From Metaphire vulgaris (lineage: Eukaryota > Annelida > Clitellata > Crassiclitellata > Megascolecidae): DNA of 64,000 nucleotides. The translations under genes were made by a program, and so were the position numbers. Positions 58,189-64,000 of the stretch are shown piece after piece (the first letter of the stretch is position 1; each line of letters starts with the position of its first letter). The notes under the pieces were generated by a model. It made no database searches. It worked only from the letters and a program-made list of their open reading frames with translations, and was not told the DNA's origin. Where the stretch lies: positions 8,312,729 through 8,376,728 of the forward strand of contig CM030841.1 in assembly GCA_018105865.1 (NCBI GenBank), written 5' to 3'.

Positions 58189-58381
58189 CAGTGTTCATTC
58201 TAGCCACCTTGACATTGGGGGGGAGTTTGAAATGTTTAGGGGGACAAGATTTGTCTCTCCACGCTTTTTTTTGAGGGGGGGGGGGAATTTCCATCCCCAA
58301 GCCAACATACAGGGTATACAAATTTTGGGGAGAATTTTAAAACTTTGGGGGAATCCCCAACAGGCCTAGGAATAAACACTG
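58189..58381. mobile_element. hAT-like MITE, CAGTGTTTATTCTAG family, copy 2
   Basis: CAGTGTTCATTCTAGCC to CTAGGAATAAACACTG. Flanks CAATCACA and CAATCAAA match at 7 of 8. Confidence 0.85.
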
Positions 58382-59125
58382 CAATCAAAAGATTCGCATC
58401 TCAAAAGCGCCTGTCCGATCTTAACAGCTTCGCGGTTACGAGGGAGCAACATAGAGGCACGGCTGCAGCCGGCATTAACGGTCTATGTAATAATGCTGTC
58501 TCGTCGACATATTGGTCTGAAGAGAACCCTGATAAGGTAGTGTAAAAACAAGACACTTTCAGGCTTTTGTTTCCGTTATATGGAATCCTTACAAAGTACC
58601 TACTCTTGTCAGCCCCTCACTAGTAAGACGACTCTGATTAACAGTTTACGAGCTCTGGTTACATCAGCGAGGTTAGAAACTCTTCTATTTGTCTGATTTT
58701 ATGGCACAATTTCCTGTGAAGAAGTTGTTCGTTAGGGTTCCAACGAATTGCTCTGATCTCCAGCGGCCCGCAGATGTCTGGCGGCTACCTTAAAAAAAGC
58801 ATTCTGTCCTTCTTTCTGTCCATTCCTTCACAAACCGATGCAACGGACGCACGCGCTCACCGATCGACCGACCGACCGACCGACTGAAGCAATTAAAGCT
58901 TGCATTGAGCCCTTCGTTCGTCGCAACTTTCTTTAATCTTGATCTAGCGGCTGATCCTCATTCGTCACTTTCGTCTTTTTACCGCTGGAAGGTCAAAATT
59001 GGAAAAATTAGCGATGAATGTGAACGTGTCTTTTTCTCGATTAAATCAATTAATTAAAATGCGTTCGACTAGTGAAAGCAACTATCAGTATTAGCCTAAT
59101 GCAGACCTGGAGAGAATTGAGTGCC
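58382..59125. other. no gene recognised; short (GACC)n
   Basis: GACC tetranucleotides at about 58861-58886; otherwise unremarkable. Confidence 0.4.
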
Positions 59126-59154
59126 GCAAAATATGACAGCGCTACATCATAAGC

Positions 59155-59440
59155 TGCTAAGTGATGATGGCAATGATGATGGCGAGGATGATGATGGTGG
59201 TGGCGGTGGTGGCGGTGATGATGATGAAAATGGTGGTGGTAGTGATGATGATGGTGATAATGAAGAGGATGGTGATATAGATATGATGATGATGGTGGTG
59301 GTGGTGGTGGTAGTGGCGGTGATGCTGATGATATATTGATGATGATGGCGATGATGATGATAATAACGAAGAAGATGGCGATGGTGATGATGATTATGAT
59401 GATGATAATTTTGATGACGATGGTGATGTATTGATGATAA
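59155..59440. repeat. (GAT)n / (GGT)n microsatellite
   Basis: Imperfect GAT and GGT triplets; the Asp/Gly-rich frame is its translation. Confidence 0.93.
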
Positions 59441-59601
59441 TATGGTAAGAGAAAGCTTCTATATCATTGTGTTATTGTGACTGATGTGTTTTTTCTGTTC
59501 AATCGGTCTTCGTGCGTTCAAAGAGCAGCGTACAGAGCGTCGGCGATTGGTCGAATTTCGCATAAGACGTTCTATGGTCGGATGACGATCAGGATTCAAA
59601 C

Positions 59602-59790
59602 CAGTGTTTAATCTAGGCCGTTTCCGGGGGAAAAATTGCCCTTCCCCTCCCGGGAAATTTCAAATTCCCCCCTGAAATTTTGGAATACTACATAGACTAA
59701 CAGCGGTCCCTAGCAGAATTTCCCCGGCTTTGTCAGTTCCCCCCGGCTTTTCAGTTCCCCCCGAAGTCCAGGAGTCTAGATTAAACACTG
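59602..59790. mobile_element. hAT-like MITE, CAGTGTTTAATCTAG family, copy 3
   Basis: CAGTGTTTAATCTAGGCC to GTCTAGATTAAACACTG. Flanks ATTCAAAC and GTTCAAAC match at 7 of 8. Confidence 0.85.
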
Positions 59791-61820
59791 GTTCAAACGC
59801 CGACCAGATGGGACACAAGAACAGGCCTTCTTTTTACACTGTATACAGCGCATCTCCAATCACTTATGCCGTTCAGGTTCTAAAACTATTATCAAGGTCA
59901 AATAAAAAGAAATTTTAAAACCACTGGCTATAAGCATGCAGCGATCGAGCGACCTAGATTGTGTCTAGATCTGTTTTTCGCGTCGTCGGTTGAAAGCTGT
60001 CAGCTTATTCTGCTCTGGCTGAATGGCGGTCCACTTCGGAGACTGGGTACACTTGAGGTCGTCTCGTCTTTCGTAATTAAAGATGCTAAGGGTTTGTGTT
60101 TTTTTAGTCCTAAGCTGTGCTTTTTTCAGTGGAAACGCACGGGAATCGCGTAAATTACAGTGCAAAAACAGCGAGCTACGTTGCGGATAAATATACCAAG
60201 TTCTGTTATTATACTATAGTATCTATGACATGCATGTTACGACAAAACATATGCGAAACGAGTTCACAAACCTTTTATCCTATCAAAAAGCTCTGGTCAT
60301 AAGTACAGTATGCCCCTATGTTTTACCAGTAAATGCACAGTACTCGTAGTGTATTGGTATCTGTTACTTGTACATGTACAGTATAATAAATGGACGTTCA
60401 CAGTTTGACGTCGAATATCTTTCTTCTATCGCAGATTCGTTTGCGGATGTGGATTTCAATAGACGAGCTCTTTTAATTAACGCCATCGAATAACTGGAAG
60501 TTGCTTTGGACAGCGATTTCAAATCGATTGCAAAGTCGATTGCTATAACCTTTGCCAGTCCGAAGAACTAGAGTAGCGCAGCATCATTTTGTTTCAAACC
60601 TTGTCGTCGTTTAGAACAAGCTATTCGTTCTCAGAGTCGGCTTTGATCTAAACGTGGCTTGCATTCTTTACTTTCTCCCAATAAACGCTTACGTCAATGT
60701 CTACTATGTATTAGTTTCATACAATCTATCAATAGGTACATATCATTATGTATGTAAAACTATAATTCATAGGTAAACATGTCATGTGCATGTATTTCAT
60801 TAGTTGGTTAGTTATAATTCTGATACGTTTGTATAAGCTAATTTGCATTTGTATGCATCGCGAAGGTGATGTTGATCATTTTCTTATCCATGTCCTAAAG
60901 AACTCTTTAGGATCAATTTGAAATCTTTGTCCTCGTTTTTGGGGAGGTTCAGTCCTTATTCTTGGGGGCTCAGTCCTTGCTGACATCCCTGCATCTTGAT
61001 CTGACTAAAAGCAGACTAAAATGGCATCAGTGCAGGGAGTCACACAATTTCATCCGTTGTGAAGCGCCCTCGTCTTTTGTTATGCATATTCACGGCTTTA
61101 TATAAATTGGCCAACATGCATGAATATACGTACCGCATGTGCCTGGATTTTTGCAACTAGTCGAATTATTTATAAGTTATCTTGCAATGTGAAAAAACCG
61201 ACTTTACAGCGTCATATGAGCCATTGTGTTTGCTCATCCCTCAGTTAGTTATGTCTGGTCGAGAAGACTTGCTATAGATTATTGAATATATAACACTGGT
61301 TGCTGACTTGAAGACAACATGTGATCTTTATATAATCAAAAATCACACCCATTTCTCCCATCACGTCCAGTTTTCCCGCAAAACGCTGTTTACTGATTTA
61401 CTGTTTACAGTAATAACATGGCATTATGCATTATAATTCTTTAGCTATATTGAATATGCAAAAAGATAAGGATGTGAACATCGACTGGACATAACTATTT
61501 AATAACACAACAGTTTAATGGAGTTTTAAACTGCAGACGTCAACATTTTATGGATATAGGCCTATATAAGCAGCAACCGACGAGGATCTTTTAACTAGTT
61601 TTCTCAGAATATGTAAACCAATGGGGTGGGTAGTGCAGGGTTAATCTGACAAATTTTGCTACATTTGTGGTTGTTTTTCCACCTAAACAAAGGAGAGAGG
61701 TGTTTGAATTTGTGCATAAAGCTTATCATGCATAAAGTTAACTTAATGACCGAAAACCTTGGGCACCCATAAAGTGTAGGACATTTGTTGAAAGTCAGAC
61801 AGTTCATAATGTGACTAAAG
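59791..61820. other. no gene recognised
   Basis: Two kilobases of AT-rich DNA without an element or exon I can support; the plus frame 59959-60153 is unassigned. Confidence 0.4.
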
Positions 61821-61825
61821 GTCAG

Positions 61826-62200
61826 AGCTCGTTCTTAGCTTTTCTGGTCTTAGCTTTGGACAATGGTGTGGCGAGAGCCTCGAAAACCATGCATGTTGAT
61901 AACTGCTACTTCTGCCTGGTAAATATTTCAGGCATGTCCACAAAGACAAAATCTTCCAACCAGTACCCAACACCCCTCTGCTCTGAGACCAGTTGCTCAC
62001 TTTTTCTCCTACTGTCACTTTACTGACAACGATGAATTTAGTCAGTCAACAGACAGACCTGGAATGCACCAAACATTCAACCAAGCTATGAGATCCGAAG
62101 TCGTCAGCAGAGTTACTGGGTTCTGTGTTTCTGGCAGCGACCAACATCAAAGGACTTATTGGTGGGATTTATTAGACAAGATCTTTCGATAATAATTTTC
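61826..62200 (+). pseudogene. possible fragment of an element-associated protein family
   Basis: Across frames: VDNCYFCLVNISGMSTKTKS, then PSALRPV, then PKSSAELLGS. The order matches an uncharacterised, repetitive invertebrate family recalled as CYFC..GF..K.K..YP / SAIRPVPH / LSK..SELLGSRL. Heavily frameshifted. Confidence 0.35.
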
Positions 62201-62454
62201 AGTTCAAAATTGTGAAGACTACTTTCATAGCTACCTGAACTTCAAATATGAGTGAAGAACAAGGAGAATGCTTATCAAGACAGATTCATTGTGGCAGAGT
62301 TTTCTTGAAGATTCCTTTCTCAAAACTTAAATTTAAGAGCTATTGCCTTATTGCTCTCTTGGTTAGAAGACAGACTCATTTCTCTATGTTTGTAACAACA
62401 CCTTTATCGTCGCTAACATATTAAAGTACATCGAGACTTGACGCATTGCACCGA

Positions 62455-62545
62455 CCATCCTAGCTTCCATTCCGTGTCGACGGACACGTGACTGCCCGAG
62501 AAGTAGTCTCCAACCGGGACTTGGCTCAGGACTGACGCTTTACCG
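62455..62545 (-). mobile_element. possible tRNA-like sequence
   Basis: Minus strand CGATGGCTTATTCGGTAAAG (box A-like) and CCCGGTTGGAGACTAC (box B-like). May be a SINE head. Confidence 0.35.
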
Positions 62546-62977
62546 AATAAGCCATCGAGGCAACGTTACGGTAAGTAGTGAACGTAATGATAATCTTCTA
62601 TTCTCGAGAGGCATTGGACCATCCAGCTTCCATTCCATCGAGACACTGAAAAAACTGGATACCGAAAAAACGTTTTAAAATATCTTCTATTCTCGGAAAA
62701 AGTTCAACATTCAGATGGCAAGCAAATATCCGCGATACATTGAGCAAAGTACAGCATCATTCCTAAATAGTAAAATGGTTACTTTTTCATTTGCTTGAGA
62801 AACTTTGCAGACAACTAATTGGAATAATCTATCAAGCGCCTTACACGTAGTCTTATTTGGTCTGGTAGCTTCAGGGCCATACAATAGCACAGCAGTTACA
62901 ATAACTCTTCATCAAATTCAAACAAATGAGTCCATGTGAAGCGGATCCGTTGCCTTCTGTACAATGTACATGCGTGG

Positions 62978-63240
62978 CCGGACAAAATGTCACCGGACAA
63001 AATGTCACGGACAAAATTTCACGGACAAAATGTGACGGGGACAAAATGTCACCAGACAAAATGTCATGGGGACAAAATGTCCGCAGTTTAGGGTTAGGGT
63101 TAGTGTTAGGGTTATGGTTAGGGTTAGAGTAATAATGACATTTTGTCCGCGGATTTTGTCCGCGGACATTTTGTCCTCATGACATTTTGTCTGGTGACAT
63201 TTTGTCCCCGTGACATTTTGTCCGTGACATTTTGTCCGGG
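62978..63240. mobile_element. fold-back element: GGACAAAATGTC arrays around a TTAGGG core
   Basis: The left arm has seven units of (C/G)GGACAAAATGTCA, the right arm six units of the reverse complement. The ~45-bp centre is GGGTTAGGGTTAGTGTTAGG-like. Ends CCGGACAAAATGTCAC / GTGACATTTTGTCCGG are perfect. No clear target duplication. Confidence 0.88.
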
Positions 63241-63929
63241 TACACATTTAAAAGCACAGAACATTTTAAATTTAACGATGGATATCCTGAAATGCTTCCC
63301 TTTCATCAACGTCACTCCAAGGTATCTACATGTAATGTCCTCCGCGTGCGTTAAAACAGTGAGGTACACGCTTTCCGATCCTCATACACTGTATCCAAGT
63401 TAAACTGAATGTCCAACTCCGAAGATTCAGCTGTACATATATCAGCCGCGTGTTGCACTCAGAATGGAGAATGAGACACCAGTAGAATGCCATCAGCATA
63501 AAGCAAGCATTCGATGTAATGGAATGTCACTTTTATTTCATTTTCAACCATCCAAACTAACGCAATGTCACTTTCGTTTGCCAAATCTGATCGACTTCAG
63601 GCAGTTTAAGAACGTCGTTCGAAATCTACCGGTAATCAGAACTTCCGTATACATTGAGGGCAGAGCAGTTTCGGTGCATTAAAAATGGACGAATCTGGAG
63701 CGGGATTTATTGTTGACCATGAATAAGGAGAAATCATTCGCTCTTTCGGCCAGATGACAAATACTATACGCGTTCATAGATGAATGCCGTCTTCTTGGCT
63801 AACATAGATTACACCGTTTTAAAATAAGGTTTACTCCCTAATTCAACAATTACTCACTTTGTAGCAGTAATATTGAAATAGTAGTAAAATGTAAAAATAA
63901 ATAATTGTTTAGTAAGTTGCAACCACTCT
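63241..63929. other. no gene recognised
   Basis: Frames at 63464-63682 and 63143-63403 have no recognisable domain; the latter runs through the fold-back arm. Confidence 0.4.
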
Positions 63930-64000
63930 TCGGGGGCCCCTTCTTCCGGGGCCCTGGGGCTTTCTGCAAAATGCCCCATCGCCCCCACCCACGTTACGCC
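63930..64000. mobile_element. GGCGTAAC-type MITE end cut by the window edge
   Basis: The window ends ...CCCACGTTACGCC, the reverse of GGCGTAACGTGGG, preceded by GGGGCCC-rich sequence like that of 21583-21851. Confidence 0.55.

Noticed and set aside
62926..63403. Several overlapping frames of 68-86 codons
   Set aside because: They are translations of the GGACAAAATGTC fold-back arms.
1..64000. CRISPR array, phage, integron or bacterial gene cluster
   Set aside because: Spliced genes, LINEs and MITEs show animal nuclear DNA; no regularly spaced repeats with unique spacers exist.

Overview
The window is AT-rich animal nuclear DNA: small exons with GT-AG (and one GC-AG) introns, long introns full of transposon relics, many microsatellites, and no bacterial-type operons. 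Metazoan families (a BRICHOS type II membrane protein, a C-type lectin, Ku80 with a DNA-PKcs-binding C-terminus), CR1/L2-like and RTE-like LINE fragments, tRNA-derived SINEs and abundant hAT-type miniature elements suggest an invertebrate. A marine deuterostome such as an echinoderm or hemichordate is my guess; the species cannot be read from the sequence.

Three genes are supported, all on the + strand. (1) 569-5121: the 3' part of a BRICHOS-domain type II membrane protein in four visible exons; the 5' exon is probably off the left edge. (2) 10585-17513: a secreted C-type lectin in three exons, with signal peptide, coiled coil and a carbohydrate-recognition domain carrying EPN and WND. (3) 20509-38821: a complete XRCC5/Ku80 gene. 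I reconstructed 21 exons whose phases all agree, giving 728 residues. Its last exon is present a second time about 535 bp downstream with an altered reading frame.

The rest is mobile DNA. About twenty miniature elements can be bounded by inverted termini of the form CAGNG...CNCTG, and at least nine have exact 8-bp target-site duplications. TTAA-bounded (piggyBac-like) 80-bp elements, GGG..GTCCAT-ended elements, two fold-back elements with tandem-repeat arms, LINE fragments on both strands, a degraded hAT transposase, a degraded element-borne protein and at least five copies of one tRNA-derived SINE are also present. From 39 kb to the right edge no host gene is convincing.

The most unusual signal is a roughly 20-bp imperfect palindrome related to GACGAGCAAAAAAGGTCGTC. 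It recurs more than twenty times, usually as pairs 55-90 bp apart, inside miniature elements whose ends belong to at least eight different families. Second is an approximately 18-fold excess of the palindrome TAGGCCTA, absent from the Ku80 gene. Gene functions are assigned from recognised protein families; no database search was possible.
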